This document shows, one piece after another, positions 1 through 13,211 of a stretch of DNA of 64,000 nucleotides. The stretch comes from Paralvinella palmiformis (Eukaryota; Annelida; Polychaeta; Terebellida; Alvinellidae), in NCBI GenBank assembly GCA_025642065.1, contig JAODUP010000350.1:1-64000 (forward strand). The letters are read 5' to 3'. The notes below the pieces were generated by a model, which was not told the DNA's origin, did not search any database, and worked only from the letters and a program-made list of their open reading frames with translations. The translations under genes were made by a program, and so were the position numbers. The stretch's first letter is position 1. Each line of letters starts with the position of its first letter.

Positions 1-1020
<1,020 letters not shown>

Positions 1021-1700
1021 TAATGACATCACAACTCTGATAAACTACCAATATTAAATGGTTGAAATTAAACATATCTACAACTTTAATAAAGAATTAT
1101 ATATTTCAAAGGAAGGTGAAAATATACCCAATTATAAAACATTTAGTTTTCAAGTAATATCATGTTATTCATATGAATTTCACTTTTATAATACCAAATA
1201 TGAATTCTAATGTCAAACAATAAATTCTGGTCTACCCGTTAACTATTGATAACCATACAAATTCAATAACCAACTGATAGACTGAAATAAAGTGGCACAT
1301 ATTTGTTAGATGTAAAGATCATACAATAAAACTTTATTCCACGCAAAACATTCTTAATCAGTTTAAACAGTATTATTTTTACAGAAACAATACCGTAGTA
1401 ATTTCAAATCTAGATCAAACAAAGTATGTATGAATAAGTATAACAACTTTCTTGTTATGTTTCTCTCATTTCTGTGAATTTAAAGCTGAAAATAAAAATA
1501 AACTTTTACAACACAAATGTATGTATTAGGCACGATTATTTCAATAATTTACTAGGCATATGCCTGTATCCGACTTAGCCATAATATATTATGCTACATT
1601 CTCCCCAACTAATATTGTCTGCTTTGTTTGGGCATAATCCAAGCTCCTCACAGCTTTTAACTTTTCATCCTGCTCTGTACATTTATTATGCAGAATTTGG
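1021..1700. other. AT-rich intergenic stretch, nothing recognised
   Basis: No convincing reading frame, RNA gene or repeat boundary is visible. The sequence is unique relative to the rest of the window. Confidence 0.6.
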
Positions 1701-1880
1701 GCACCTCCGTGATCTAGTTGGTAGCGTGTTGGAGCAGAGATCACTACTATCTGAGTTCGAATGTCGGCATGGGAACATCTGAAGGGTGTTTCATCTTTGA
1801 CTTCGCTTCATTACGTTTGCAGGTCGCTCGGTCCATATAGCACAAAAGTGGACATAAAACATCAATCACCTGATCATTAT
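1701..1880 (+). mobile_element. tRNA-derived SINE, family 1, full-length-like
   Basis: The head carries an A-box-like 'gatctagttggtagcg' and a B-box-like 'gagttcgaatgtcgg', the internal RNA polymerase III promoter of a tRNA-derived SINE. The body reads 'ggtgtttcatctttgactt' and ends in 'cataaaacatcaatcac'. The same body recurs near 15459, 28711, 41048, 42471, 48910, 53588, 55733 and 62877, which establishes it as an interspersed family. Confidence 0.85.
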
Positions 1881-2527
1881 TTCCACTATAAGATGTATGA
1901 TATGATGGTATTGAATAATCAAGGCCACCAACCTCTCGATGAGAGCAACCATATATTGACTACATATTCAAAATTTCCTTGTGAGAAAAATTAATGAAAT
2001 GCCACTTAATATATTTTACAAGAAAATATTGCAGTTTGATCATACTACATTCAATAAAGATGGAAAAACATGTGTATTTAAATCTTTAAGCTAAAACAAT
2101 TATAATTTCTGCAGCACTTATTCAAGCTATTTGACAGAACGGGTGATCATATTGACTGTATGAATAAATTTTGCGCCGTGACTGCCCATCCCTAGCTGTT
2201 TTATAGCTCTGTTCCCAGAACCCATGACACGTCTGCCATATATCGGCAACTTTATTAGCTTACCGACATGTGTATCAGCGATGGTATTAAAAGCTACACA
2301 AGAGTGATCAATTTCAGCAGCATACCTTGTTCATTTAATCATGTAGATATTTACAAGAATCAAAGATTATGTCATTGTAAAAATCAATTCCTAAGAAATT
2401 TTATTAAACGAGAAAATTTGCTTGTAATGTTATATTTAGAATTAAACAAAAACATCAGTGGCGACATCTTCCGAGTCATGTACACATTACAAGTGTTGCA
2501 CCACTCCATGGTTTGTGATATAAATAT
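1881..2527. other. Intergenic stretch, nothing recognised
   Basis: AT-rich sequence without a supported gene. A plus-strand open frame beginning near 2268 runs into the repeat block at 2528 and shows no protein family signature. Confidence 0.55.
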
Positions 2528-3350
2528 TACTAACAAACACCGTCTATTAGCTGAGCCACGGCCTGGTGGCTTGCGGCGCCACAAAATGCGCTTTGCCAAT
2601 GAGCCATAAGCATTTTTTTGGAATTCCCCAAAATTCCCTGGCAAAACTTGGGAAGACTAAAAAAGTTTTTTTTTTTTTTTTTGTTAGGGTTCAAAATGAA
2701 TAATAAGATACTCAGCTTTTTCTGGTCATGGGAACTATAATATTTCATCGGTTTTTCTTTAGCCAAAATTGTAAATCCATCACAATCAAAAAAGTGTTCA
2801 TTTCATATGATGTGCTTAGTATGGAACTAGACTGAATTATTATATCTACAGCATTTTGAAGAAAGGCTCTATGGGGTTTGAATAAACCCTTTTTTATAAT
2901 AGTAGAACGAAAATTATTTAAATAAAAACAAAAGAAATTAAAACCCTAGACGAAATTAAAAATAAAGGGTTTTTCAACCCAAGATTGATATTTTTGATCT
3001 ATATAAGGAGTTTTGTTTACTATGATGGAGTTTAAATTTAAATAAACTAACTATATTAAAACATACAGTGTTCACATTATACATGCACAACAGAACAGAA
3101 TATCATTCTCCCGGTTTAGATTTATGTAGGGCTTCATCAAAATACACATGGTTTAATTATGTTTGTACAAAATTCCATCATGCCAAAAATTGGCTACTGA
3201 TTTCTGCCAAGGGACTAAATTTATGCATGTGCACAATTAAAATAATCTCATCTTGTAATGTCATTACTAACAAACACCGTCTATTAGCTGAGCCACGGCC
3301 TAGTGGCTTGCGGCGCAACAAAATGCGCTTTGCCAATGAGCCATAAGCAT
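2528..3350 (+). repeat. Local repeat unit, copy B, with an 88-bp block duplicated at both ends
   Basis: A block of about 88 bp starting 'actaacaaacaccgtc' and ending 'gccataagcat' lies at 2528-2615 and again at 3265-3350, with only a few mismatches. Between the two lies a patchy version of copy A: the opening block near 2625 is corrupted by a long T run, the block at 2780-2880 is well preserved, and the block at 3069-3266 matches 824-1016 closely. Large parts present in copies A and C are missing. Confidence 0.75.
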
Positions 3351-3775
3351 TGGATTCACCCTGCAACTTGGGAGACTGAGTTGTTAGGGTTCCACCGGGC
3401 TAACTCAACACTCAGCTTTTGTCTTTCATGGAAATATATTTCGTCGCTTTTTAGTTAGGTCTTGAAGGTTTTAATCTGGGTTCTAGCAAAATAAACATGT
3501 CATTAGACTGTCTTTCATGATTAGTGTGTTATACTTTATTAATGTTTTAAACACGATCCATGATTCCGAATGTATCTATTTTATATAGCATTTAGTATAT
3601 CGACCTGTGTCATACTTCTTCGACGGAGATAATAGAATCATATATTTATTTCTTATTCAAACTGACAGCATTGAACATGCGTAGATTCTTACCAATTGTC
3701 AATCCATGAAAATCAAAATAATGTTCACTGTATATGATGTGCTTAGTATGGAACTAAACAGAATTATTATCTCCC

Positions 3776-3780
<5 letters not shown>

Positions 3781-3834
<54 letters not shown>
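3781..3834. repeat. TA microsatellite
   Basis: An uninterrupted TA run of about 54 bases inside repeat copy C. It sits at the position where copy A has a shorter TA run (242-282). Confidence 0.95.
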
Positions 3835-3837
<3 letters not shown>

Positions 3838-3998
3838 ATAATAGGGTATATTGTGAAATACTGGGAATGTGCCAGTAGCTTAAAATTGGGATTTCCTCAT
3901 CGATCTATAGTTCGCCACGTGGATGTTTTGACGACTAATCATAACACTGGCCAGGTATACGTTATGACGTGTTGCAACTGCACGTTGAATAAACCACG

Positions 3999-4001
<3 letters not shown>

Positions 4002-4066
<65 letters not shown>
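4002..4066. repeat. TA microsatellite
   Basis: A second TA run of about 65 bases in copy C, where copy A instead carries the CT/TA/GA tract at 509-638. Confidence 0.95.
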
Positions 4067-4068
<2 letters not shown>

Positions 4069-4231
4069 ATGATTGATTCAAGGGTAGAACGGAAAATGTG
4101 TTAGCCTTTAAGGAACACACAGAAATAAAAACAGACTAAACAACAATCACATTGGAAATAGCATATTACCAGATTTGTATCATTATAATAGTTATTATTT
4201 CACTATTCGGAGATTGAAACTAACTTTGGAA

Positions 4232-5243
<1,012 letters not shown>

Positions 5244-5862
5244 TATGATTCCAGAAAACAATCTATTTCCAGATGAAAGTATATGTTTACTGTGATATAT
5301 TTCGGCAATTGCACCAAATATACGTAATACTCAAATAAGTAGTCAAAATCCGACACTAGGAGTCGGCAAAGCGAGATACAAAGCAGATAGTCCAGGAACC
5401 ACATCCAGTCGTATTTGTATAATCAAATTAACAAATCTGTATTCAGTAAGACTCCCAAGTAATCAAGATCCAGATCTCTTACATTATTTCGCCTTACCTA
5501 AAGGACGGGGTTGTACATAATAATACTGATAACTATTGATCTACCTAAAATGCCACAAACAGACATGTTTCATTTAGGTTTTTCAACATGGTATTTCTTT
5601 TTTCTAAATCAACACTTTTCAGTAGACAATAATAGTTTAATATACTAATATAGACTAGTGCCAGACTGTGTTGTGTGAGTGTTTCATTGTTGTTGTTGAT
5701 GTTGTCGTCGTCGTTATGGATCCACCGAATCAATATTTACATATTTGTTGAATATTATGACATCTGAATGTTTGGAATATAAATCAATGTGATGACTGAT
5801 AGCGAGTGTTGTTTTTTGTTTTTGTTTTGTTTACGTATCTGTATTCCTGACATACATAAGAA
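5244..5862. other. 3' flank of the ARF-like gene
   Basis: Probably holds the 3' untranslated region. No canonical AATAAA is seen and no other gene is recognised. Confidence 0.5.
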
Positions 5863-7260
5863 TTGACGATACAGGATAAAGAACACTTACCTGGACTTGG
5901 TAGCAGTGACCATTTGGGCCTTCCGATGGATCTCCATGTGTATACACAAACTGAAATGGTCAGGAAATCCAGACTATTTTACCACAAAAGCAGATACAAG
6001 AAGATGAAAATCCACCTGGCAGCACAGAACTGGTTAGAACTAGGCCAAATTAATGTAGACGAACCTTGATAATTTTGGTGATCATATTTAAAGACGCCAT
6101 CCGTCAGTTTATGCCAACGTCTAAACCATTAAAGTACAGAAGGAAAAACCGCGAAGCCCGAGCTATGCACACAAAGAAGCGCAAAGCTTGGAAACAATAT
6201 AAATCAACAAAGATTGACACTAGCCACATCAGAGCGTGTCTAGTCAGGAAGGAACTTTCCAAACTCACATATCTGTCCCGAAGCGTTAAGTCCGACCCCA
6301 AACCTTTTTTTTTGTTGAAATACTACAACTCCAAATTGAAGAACAAACCCAGGATAAGTGACATTAAGGTTAACGACAGGACAAAAACTCAAATGTGATC
6401 TGGTAAAGGCTGATATCCTTAACACCTATTTTGCCATTGTATTCACCTTTGAGAATGTGGAAGATATGCCATCACTAGAAATCAAACATTATGGACCCTC
6501 ACTCTCTGATTTAAACATAACAACAGAATTGGCTAAACACCTGGATCTTACAAAATTCATCCAAGAGTCTGAAGGAGACGGATGATATTAATTCGTCCCC
6601 CCCCCCCCTAAGTGTCATCTTCCATAAATCACTCGGTGAGGGCGACCTCCCACCGGCTGGAAAATTGGAAACATCACGTCAATACACAAAAAATGTAGTA
6701 GAGCTCCATAATAGGAAAAACCATGGAATCAATAATACGTGACCACTTAGTACATCATATGATGGATAAGCTATCATTCTATGATACCCAACACGGCTTT
6801 GTACTAGGGCGGTCATGTATGATCTAGCTATTCACAGTCTTGGAACTGTGGACTGAAATGCTCGATTCATGTGACCCAATCGGGCAGTGTACGTTCGATT
6901 TTGTACCACACCAGAGACTCCATGCTACAATAGCACCATATGGAATCGACGGCAAAGTTCTGGACTGGATACAAGCTTTCCTGACTGAACATAAGCAACG
7001 TGTAGTGGTAAATAGCAACCTGCCAGGGTGGTTGGAGGTACTCAGCGGTATTCCTCAAGGAGCGTTCTCGGACCCATAATATTTGTCATCTTTATCAATG
7101 ACCTACCCTATATGATACGCAACGCAGCACATATATTTGCCCATGACACAAAGTTATTTAGCAAATGTTTCTCAGAATCTGACTGCGCCGAACTTCAAGC
7201 AGATCTCCAAAGATTTGTTGAATGGTCTGAGAATTGGCAACTGCAAGGTCCCCTGTTATG
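5863..7260 (+). pseudogene. Dead non-LTR retrotransposon, endonuclease tail plus reverse transcriptase
   Basis: Several broken plus-strand frames line up as one LINE-like ORF2 product. The first (5863-6069) contains GSSDHLGL, like the last motif of apurinic endonuclease domains. Frames near 6066-6585 match the linker between endonuclease and polymerase in style. The frames at 6840-7261 carry reverse transcriptase motifs: VPHQRL followed by YGIDGKVLDWIQAFLT, SGIPQG, then SVLGPIIFVIFINDLPY and a motif-C stretch reading FAHD. Functional enzymes have two consecutive Asp there, so one catalytic Asp is lost. Frameshifts, stop codons and truncation at both ends show it is inactive. The layout resembles Jockey/CR1-type elements; the clade is an inference. 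Confidence 0.85.
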
Positions 7261-7301
7261 AAACCCCATGATAAATATTTAAAAAGTTACTATATAATAC
7301 T

Positions 7302-7326
7302 GCGTGCGTGCGTGCGTGCGTGCGTG
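7302..7326. repeat. GCGT tetranucleotide microsatellite
   Basis: About six copies of a GCGT-type tetranucleotide. The same motif occurs at the end of the tract at 7908-8049. Confidence 0.9.
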
Positions 7327-7907
7327 TTAGGATACATATAGAGAGGCAACAAGCACAGAGCATCAACATATCTATCCATCCTTTGAGACCTCTACCTCCA
7401 TAAATCTAAATATATATCCAACTATACATACATCAATCTAAATATAAAAAGTTCCATACCTCCATATATCGATACCTATATGTGTATACCTATGCATGTG
7501 TCTTGGCTACTAAACTGCCTGTGGGCTAATTCGCTTTTTGTACGCGACAAATATGTTATGCCCACAGGAAAGCGGCTACATTTAGGCTACGTACAAAAGC
7601 AGCTTACTACATACATATGATAACTACTTTGACACCACAGTTTACATTCAACAGTAATTTTCTGTGGTCCAAAAGAAACCTGTATATAAAACATTTCGAC
7701 ACCTCAGATACTGACCCCAGCTTTATTCTAGGTTCGAATAACTTATTAAATCCTACCTATACATGAGCCGTTTCAACACACGTCCGACTAGTCTGGCGTC
7801 GCAAGTTCTTCTCTGACATAAGTGAAATGTTAGATCTTTTATAGGCCGTCGGCCTGTTACCTAACATTACAGTTTGTTGACCACGTGAGACGATGTACAC
7901 CAACTCC

Positions 7908-8001
<94 letters not shown>

Positions 8002-8049
8002 TGTGTGTGTGTGTGCATGTGCGTGCGTGCGTGCGTGCGTGCGTGCGTG
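7908..8049. repeat. Compound TA / TG / TGCG microsatellite
   Basis: A TA run passes into a TG run of about 80 bases and then into a TGCG run. It produces spurious Cys-Val and His-Thr reading frames on both strands. Confidence 0.95.
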
Positions 8050-9160
8050 TGCGATGGGCCTCATAGCAATCTCCGTTAGTAAACATCCCCTGAATACAGG
8101 CTGGCAGAGAGCACTCACGGATTATTTTGGTTCAATCTTTCCACAATGTTCCCTGTGGAATACGAGTTATGAATAGCCAGTGGTGGATTAACCCTATAAG
8201 CAAAATAAGTACATGTTTAAGGCATGCAGGGAAGGAGGGGCACCTCAGAAATATTTTCCATAGTCGAATTTACTATTTAAATTATTAAATTAATTAAAAT
8301 TGTAGCCATTTTCATAATTTAATGAAAAAAGGAATAAATCCTTTTTATAAAGCGTTCTCTCCTGTGTCATCGTGTTTATCCTGCAAAATAAAGTACACTT
8401 TGCTCGCAGATTGGAAGTTATACAAGTTTTGAACAAGTCTGGTATGCGTTTGAAACGACGCAAGTGACGGCTAGTAGCTCGTAAGTTCTTAGTTAAGTTG
8501 CCAACTCTCACTGGTGTTAATTATATTTTCATTCATTACCTCATTCTTGCTTTAAGTTGCTTAATGACTAATTTCCAATAGCACACTCAGCTCTGGCTGT
8601 TAAATCTATTAAAATATAAGCAAGGTTGACTGAACAACTTTTATTTTGTACTTGGTAGAAGTAGAAGTAAACCTCTTGAAAACTACTTGAGGAGAAGTAA
8701 AAGTAAACTTGCTACTAGTAAAAATTAAAATATTTAGTAAAAGTAACTGAAGTAAAAGTAGAAGATAAAATTTATTGTAACACAACAAATAATTAAAAAG
8801 AAGATGCAACGGTAATGTTACCAGATGTTGATTACAAGGCAGCTACCAGATGTTGATTACAGGGCAGGTACAACTCGCAAACATATCAGACAGAAGGTAC
8901 CCAATGAGGGAGATACACAATAAGTATATCTGGATACCAGAGATAAACGTCGTATCACCATCACCATCTTTTACACAATTCTTGGCAAACTTGCAACTGA
9001 GATGAAAAGAAGAGGAGAGATTTACAAAGAAATAGCAGATGTGCATTATATTATGTCACACTATCATCTACTAACATTGAAAGATATTCTCAGTGCTGTC
9101 AAAAGCTGATTGATGCTTATCCAGAAGACTTCAATAGTAATTTCTCAGCTGATTGATTGA

Positions 9161-9507
9161 TTATTTTTTGGGGAAGAATCCCCACGCTGTCGCTTATTCA
9201 GCACAGCCTCTATGTTGGAGTGGTTGAGAAAACTCCTCCCCCACTACTCACAGGGGAGCAGTACGGAAATATGGAGCTGAAATAACCTGAGGGTAGTCAC
9301 TGCCAGAGTGTTTTCCGTCCTCAGGGGGTCTTTAACGTCCCCCTTTATTTTTTAATAATTCAGTGGAGACGGCAGCGCCATTTAGCGTGGTCAGCCACCC
9401 ACGATGTTAATATCTGAAAAAGTTTCGACCAGTTGCTGGGATCGAACCTGTCACCCTAAGTACCCAGGCTTAACCGGGTGCTTAACCGCCAGGTCACAGG
9501 AGCTTCA
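9161..9507 (-). mobile_element. tRNA-derived SINE, family 2, nested in the hAT relic
   Basis: Read on the minus strand it starts 'agctcctgtgacctggcggt' and carries a B-box-like 'gggatcgaacctgtca' (in reverse complement 'ggttcgatccc'). The body matches the plus-strand copy at 28967-29331, including the 'ggggacgttaaa' stretch and the 'gcgacag' tail region. It splits the transposase reading frame, so it inserted after the hAT arrived. Confidence 0.85.
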
Positions 9508-9510
9508 GTA

Positions 9511-9650
9511 GTTTCATCTATATGTGCGCCATAAGTTCAGTGCAACAGAAAATGTAAAAACAAGGTTCAGTCATGCCAAAGTTTCATCTATATGTGCGCC
9601 ATAAGTTCAGTGCAACAGAAAATGTAAAAACAAGGTTCAGTCATGCCAAA
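9511..9650 (+). repeat. Exact 70-bp tandem duplication
   Basis: Positions 9511-9580 and 9581-9650 appear identical, each starting 'gtttcatctatatgtgcgcc'. The duplication lies directly beside the SINE, within transposase sequence, and shifts frame (70 is not a multiple of three). Confidence 0.95.
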
Positions 9651-10649
9651 GTTTATAAAATATTATTAGAAGACAATATTGAGTGTGCCTTTCCAAATGT
9701 AGACCTTGCCTTTCCAATATTTTTAACATTAATGGTCCCAAATTGCTCAACTGAGAGTTCATTTTCACGGTTGAAATATATTAAAAATCCCCTCAGAACA
9801 ATTATACAAGGTAGCCTGGATACCTTATCTCTATTATATTTTGAGGATCTAATCAAAGACTTCGAATGGGAAAGGAGATAATTATTCAACCATAAATAAA
9901 ATGGAACCATACATAAATAAATATTATTTTTCTTCTTACTGTAAATTTTGTTTAATTTCGAATTTTCGATAAATAAAATTTTATTTTATGGTTTATTGTA
10001 TTTAGAATTATAAATGTATGGGGACATCGAACTATTTTAGTGCTTAAGGCCTCTAATGCTCTTAATCCGGCCCTGTGAACAGCCACTCAGTAAAAGGGAC
10101 TACATTGGAAATACGTGTTCACGCCTGAATAAATAAGGTAAAATGCTCGAATCAAACATTTGGCGGCGCCACTGTTAGTCTAGACCGGGCGCCACCTTCC
10201 GGAACAATCACACTAGTCTTGTTTACTTCCGGAAAGCCGAAGATACGAAGTGTCTAATTATACAAGTTATTGGTCACGATGTACACTTTCTTATGTACGT
10301 ATATTGTGACTTGATGTTATAGAATTGATTGAGCATGCCATCTCTATCAGGATTATTGTCGGTTGGGATGTCCATTACCGTGATTACGTGAGACGATATA
10401 TCACCCTCGTGGGCCACCCCGACGTTATGCATCACTTTCGCATTAATAAAGCCATTAAAGGTAAGCAACACAAAACTATTGCCTTACCAGGCTTATTATG
10501 TCTTATAACTTTTATGAGATTATCTCTTATTACAAGATATTGAAATAGATACGTCAGCGATTATCTCGAACAGCATTATATTAATTCGGGTCACTGTAAA
10601 TTTGGCAGTGTAAACAGAGACGTGCATTTCTAAACCCAAATTCAGTTTG

Positions 10650-10706
<57 letters not shown>
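10650..10706 (+). repeat. Poly(A) tract of 57 bases
   Basis: An uninterrupted A run. It could be the tail of a retroposed sequence, but the preceding 400 bases show no recognisable element or coding sequence and no flanking duplication was found. Confidence 0.95.
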
Positions 10707-10707
<1 letters not shown>

Positions 10708-10989
10708 ATTAAAGTGAAGACCAATTGTTTGCACCATTTTATGCACCATTTCCAAATCAGCACTTCAGTCAGGAAGACAATATTGATGACATTGTACAGA
10801 ATTTCAACAACCCATAACCTCTGGTTTATAAATTAGGTTTGTTTACATTATGATTAGTTAAAAATTTGTATTAGCTTTGCATTTTCTGTGCTTAATTAGC
10901 GATTAACAGAAGTAACGAACCAATCTAAATCACGGATATCACCAGGTAGATTCGTCTAAATGTGGTACTGTGGTTGTTTCATAAATCTA

Positions 10990-11105
10990 CATTAAGATTT
11001 TATTATTTGGATAAGTGTTAAAATGGTAAATTAATTTGTGGATTAATTATTTTTGTCGGAAACTTCAATTCAAAATTTCTCAATTACAATTCCTTTTTTT
11101 AAATA
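10990..11105. repeat. Dispersed repeat rich in 'aattccaatt'
   Basis: Contains 'ggtaaattaatttgtgga' followed by 'ggaaacttcaattc'. The same order recurs near 11845-11900 and near 54755-54830, so this is a fragment of an interspersed, probably non-autonomous, element. Confidence 0.6.
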
Positions 11106-11117
11106 ATCAATTGAATT

Positions 11118-11190
11118 GACCCCATGTCTGGTTTGAACCCAGGTGCTATAGATCTGTGGCCAACCACACTACCAGTTAGGCTTCGAGTTG
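11118..11190 (-). mobile_element. tRNA-like SINE fragment, family 5
   Basis: The minus strand carries an A-box-like 'taactggtagtgtggttgg' and a B-box-like 'gggttcaaaccaga'. A related plus-strand copy lies at 21893-21975. It is not a tRNA gene because no acceptor stem pairing is evident. Confidence 0.55.
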
Positions 11191-11639
11191 AGATACAGTC
11201 ATTATTAAAACTATGCTTATATCCAATTAGACGAAGCAAGATTTGGAATGACATTTTTATAATGAACATAAATTCACAAAGATATTCATGTGCAGTACCA
11301 TAAAATCTTGAAACAAGTAAATTGTCTCAATAATATCCAGTTTTGGAAGAAATATAAGCGTCCGTACATCGAAAATGGTAATGTTACAGGACTTAGTTGG
11401 GTTCAAACTCCAAAAGGGTTTTATCTGAAGAATAGTTAATTTTTTACTTCAGTTCATTACCTTTGGATACATCCACACATTTAAGCCTGAAGGGGTATAT
11501 CTGATGAATGTAATCACTTCTGCTATCTTTATCTGAAACATATATGTTCAAAACACTTGTTTCAGATGGATTCCCTACAATTTTACCAAGTCTTAAATGT
11601 GTAAACTGATTTGGATCAAGTTATCCAATACAATTCTTA

Positions 11640-11960
11640 TTTCTTTCTTTGGGAAATGATGGTAGAACATTTTTATTGATTAATAATCTAGATCTTGTAA
11701 TTTATCAATTCCATTTTTATCAAGTCTTGTTTTTACCATGAGTAGGTACTCCGAATACCAACTTGGAATACCTCCAGTCCTACAAGTGAGTAGTTTATAT
11801 TCTAAGTAGGATTGTCACGGAAGAAATATTTCTGGATTAAAAAAAATTGTAAATTAATTTGTGGATTTAAATTCCAAATTTATCAATTCCAATCCTAATT
11901 TGTGAAAACAAAATAAGCACTTCCTATTCCGGAATTACCCATCAATTTTGCTTTGGATAT
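11640..11960. repeat. Dispersed repeat rich in 'aattccaatt', longer copy
   Basis: Shares with 54560-54905 the ordered blocks 'tatcaattcca', 'gtactccgaataccaa', 'cttggaatacct', 'agtttatattc' and 'aaattaatttgtggattt'. Element ends could not be fixed. Confidence 0.65.
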
Positions 11961-12787
11961 ATCAAGCTGGCATGAGGTTCAGGATTAGTCCGAGACTTAT
12001 AATAAAGCACTTGACTAACTTATCTGGGGTGCATTAATCTATGATGACCAAGATTCAAGTAGGATTTGTACTGAATAAATGTAAATTTCAATAGAGTTAC
12101 AATTACATTGTAATCCTATAATTAATACCGGAATACTGATTCACACCTAAATGTCCATCATTTAGAAGAATCAGTGACTAAAACAATTTTGCTCCAGGTA
12201 CCTACTATTAACCATAAGAAAGATCTCATATGCGAGATTTCAGCCCCAAAGCTAATATTCTATCAGTTTCTCTAAGACATTTTTACCTTGTTTGCATGTT
12301 ACACAATATTTCTCTACCATGGTTTTACCAACCTATAAACCGCTACGGAAAATAATATTTGACAAATTGGTACGAATCACATACCTACATAACGGTACAT
12401 TACAAGTTTTGAACAATATTCAATATTATTTGGTTGTGGTAATACTGCATCATGTTGTTGAAGTTGATATTTGGCAATGCTATATTTGTAGTGATATTTT
12501 TGCCAGAACTGCACTGACCTGACTGAGACAATATGGTCCTAATATAAATCCAACAATGGCATTAAATCATCTAACTACAACAGTGGAACTATAATAATAA
12601 TGAAAATGGCTACCAGGTATATAAATCTGACGTTCCATATACTGTCTTAACACAATATCTGTAGTGTTAATGCGATCCACACCAATTCCATAATAATTAT
12701 TTTACGGTACTGGAGCTAAGCAGTTTTTTAACACGTGACCTGGTTCTAAACTATCAGACGTCAAATGATAATTCAATGGCTGAGTTT

Positions 12788-13203
12788 CAGGGTTAGCAGG
12801 TTTAACCCGCTCGTTGGGCTAAACCGGAGTTGGATTAAACTCATTTTAAAGCACAATTCACTGATTAAATAAAACACACTAAATATAAATTCAACATTTA
12901 ATCAGAAGCCAATTTAACAAACAAGCTCAACCAACCATAGAACAGATCAATTGGTTTTGGCCACCAACAAATAATAACATCTTATATAAATACTACAGTG
13001 TGATAGTGTCTAATTGTTTCCACCAACAGCATAATATCTCAGATATTGGATTACAGTGATTGGTGCACATTGTTAGTATCTTAACATCTTAAAAATCCAT
13101 ACCACTTTTCATGTATACAAAATGTATAAATTGGTGAGTGAATATACTGTATTCTGAGAAAACTCGAGATTAACCCCGGGCTAGTTTTACTCCAACCCTG
13201 CTG
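12788..13203. mobile_element. Non-autonomous hAT-type MITE, 416 bp, with 8-bp target duplication
   Basis: The identical octamer 'ctgagttt' lies at 12780-12787 and 13204-13211. The left end starts 'cagggttag' and the right end, in reverse complement, starts 'cagcagggttgg', giving imperfect inverted termini with the hAT-like CAG start. No coding sequence lies inside. Confidence 0.7.
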
Positions 13204-13211
13204 CTGAGTTT

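Larger units (their letters stand above)
3353..4226 (+). repeat. Local repeat unit, copy C, ending next to the ARF-like start codon
   Basis: The opening stretch at 3353-3440 is almost identical to 1-85. An unrelated segment (about 3470-3690) follows. The copy A sequence then resumes, including the blocks around two TA tracts and the block at 4102-4226, which matches 675-797. Homology to copy A stops at about 4226, five bases before the start codon of the ARF-like gene. Confidence 0.75.
7262..8169. other. Intergenic stretch with microsatellites
   Basis: No supported gene. It contains a GCGT run at 7302-7326, a 9-bp inverted pair ('cctgtgggc' near 7530 and its complement near 7560) and the TA/TG/GTGC tract starting near 7908. 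Confidence 0.6.
8820..9881 (+). pseudogene. Broken hAT transposase, interrupted by a SINE
   Basis: Fragments before the SINE (about 8830-9155) read in shifting frames as RRYPMREIHNKY and CCQKLIDAYPEDFNSNFS, in the style of ZMYM1-like hAT transposases. After the SINE the frame at 9573-9881 stays open and contains NCSTESSFSRLKYIKNPLR, which matches the hAT C-terminal dimerisation signature (asparagine-cysteine ... Glu/Ser-Phe-Ser ... Leu-Lys ... Lys ... Leu-Arg). Frameshifts, the SINE and a 70-bp duplication make it non-functional. Confidence 0.8.
8178..10075 (+). mobile_element. hAT-family DNA transposon relic with target-site duplications
   Basis: The left end begins 'cagtggtggattaa'. The right end, read in reverse complement, begins 'cagggccggattaa', so the termini form an imperfect inverted repeat with the CAG start typical of hAT elements. 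The flanks are 'tgaatagc' (8170-8177) and 'tgaacagc' (10076-10083), an 8-bp target-site duplication with one mismatch, the length hAT transposases generate. The interior encodes a broken transposase whose C-terminus carries the hAT dimerisation region. A SINE is inserted inside. At about 1.9 kb including that SINE, it is shorter than an autonomous hAT and carries stop codons. Confidence 0.85.
10084..12779. other. Intergenic stretch with poly(A) tract and short dispersed repeats
   Basis: No supported gene. Distinct contents are listed separately: a 57-base A run, a tRNA-like fragment near 11118, and 'aattccaatt'-rich dispersed repeats near 10990 and 11640-11960. Confidence 0.6.

Noticed and set aside
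2268..2609. 113-codon frame
   Set aside because: Runs across the border into a local repeat block also present at 3265-3350; no protein similarity recognised.
3706..4104. 132-codon Ile-Tyr-rich open frame
   Set aside because: Two TA microsatellites read as Ile-Tyr; not a protein.
7757..8176. His-Thr and Cys-Val repeat frames on both strands
   Set aside because: Translation of TG/CA and TGCG microsatellite.
10650..10706. Poly(A) tract as the tail of a processed pseudogene
   Set aside because: No coding remnant before it and no flanking direct repeat found.
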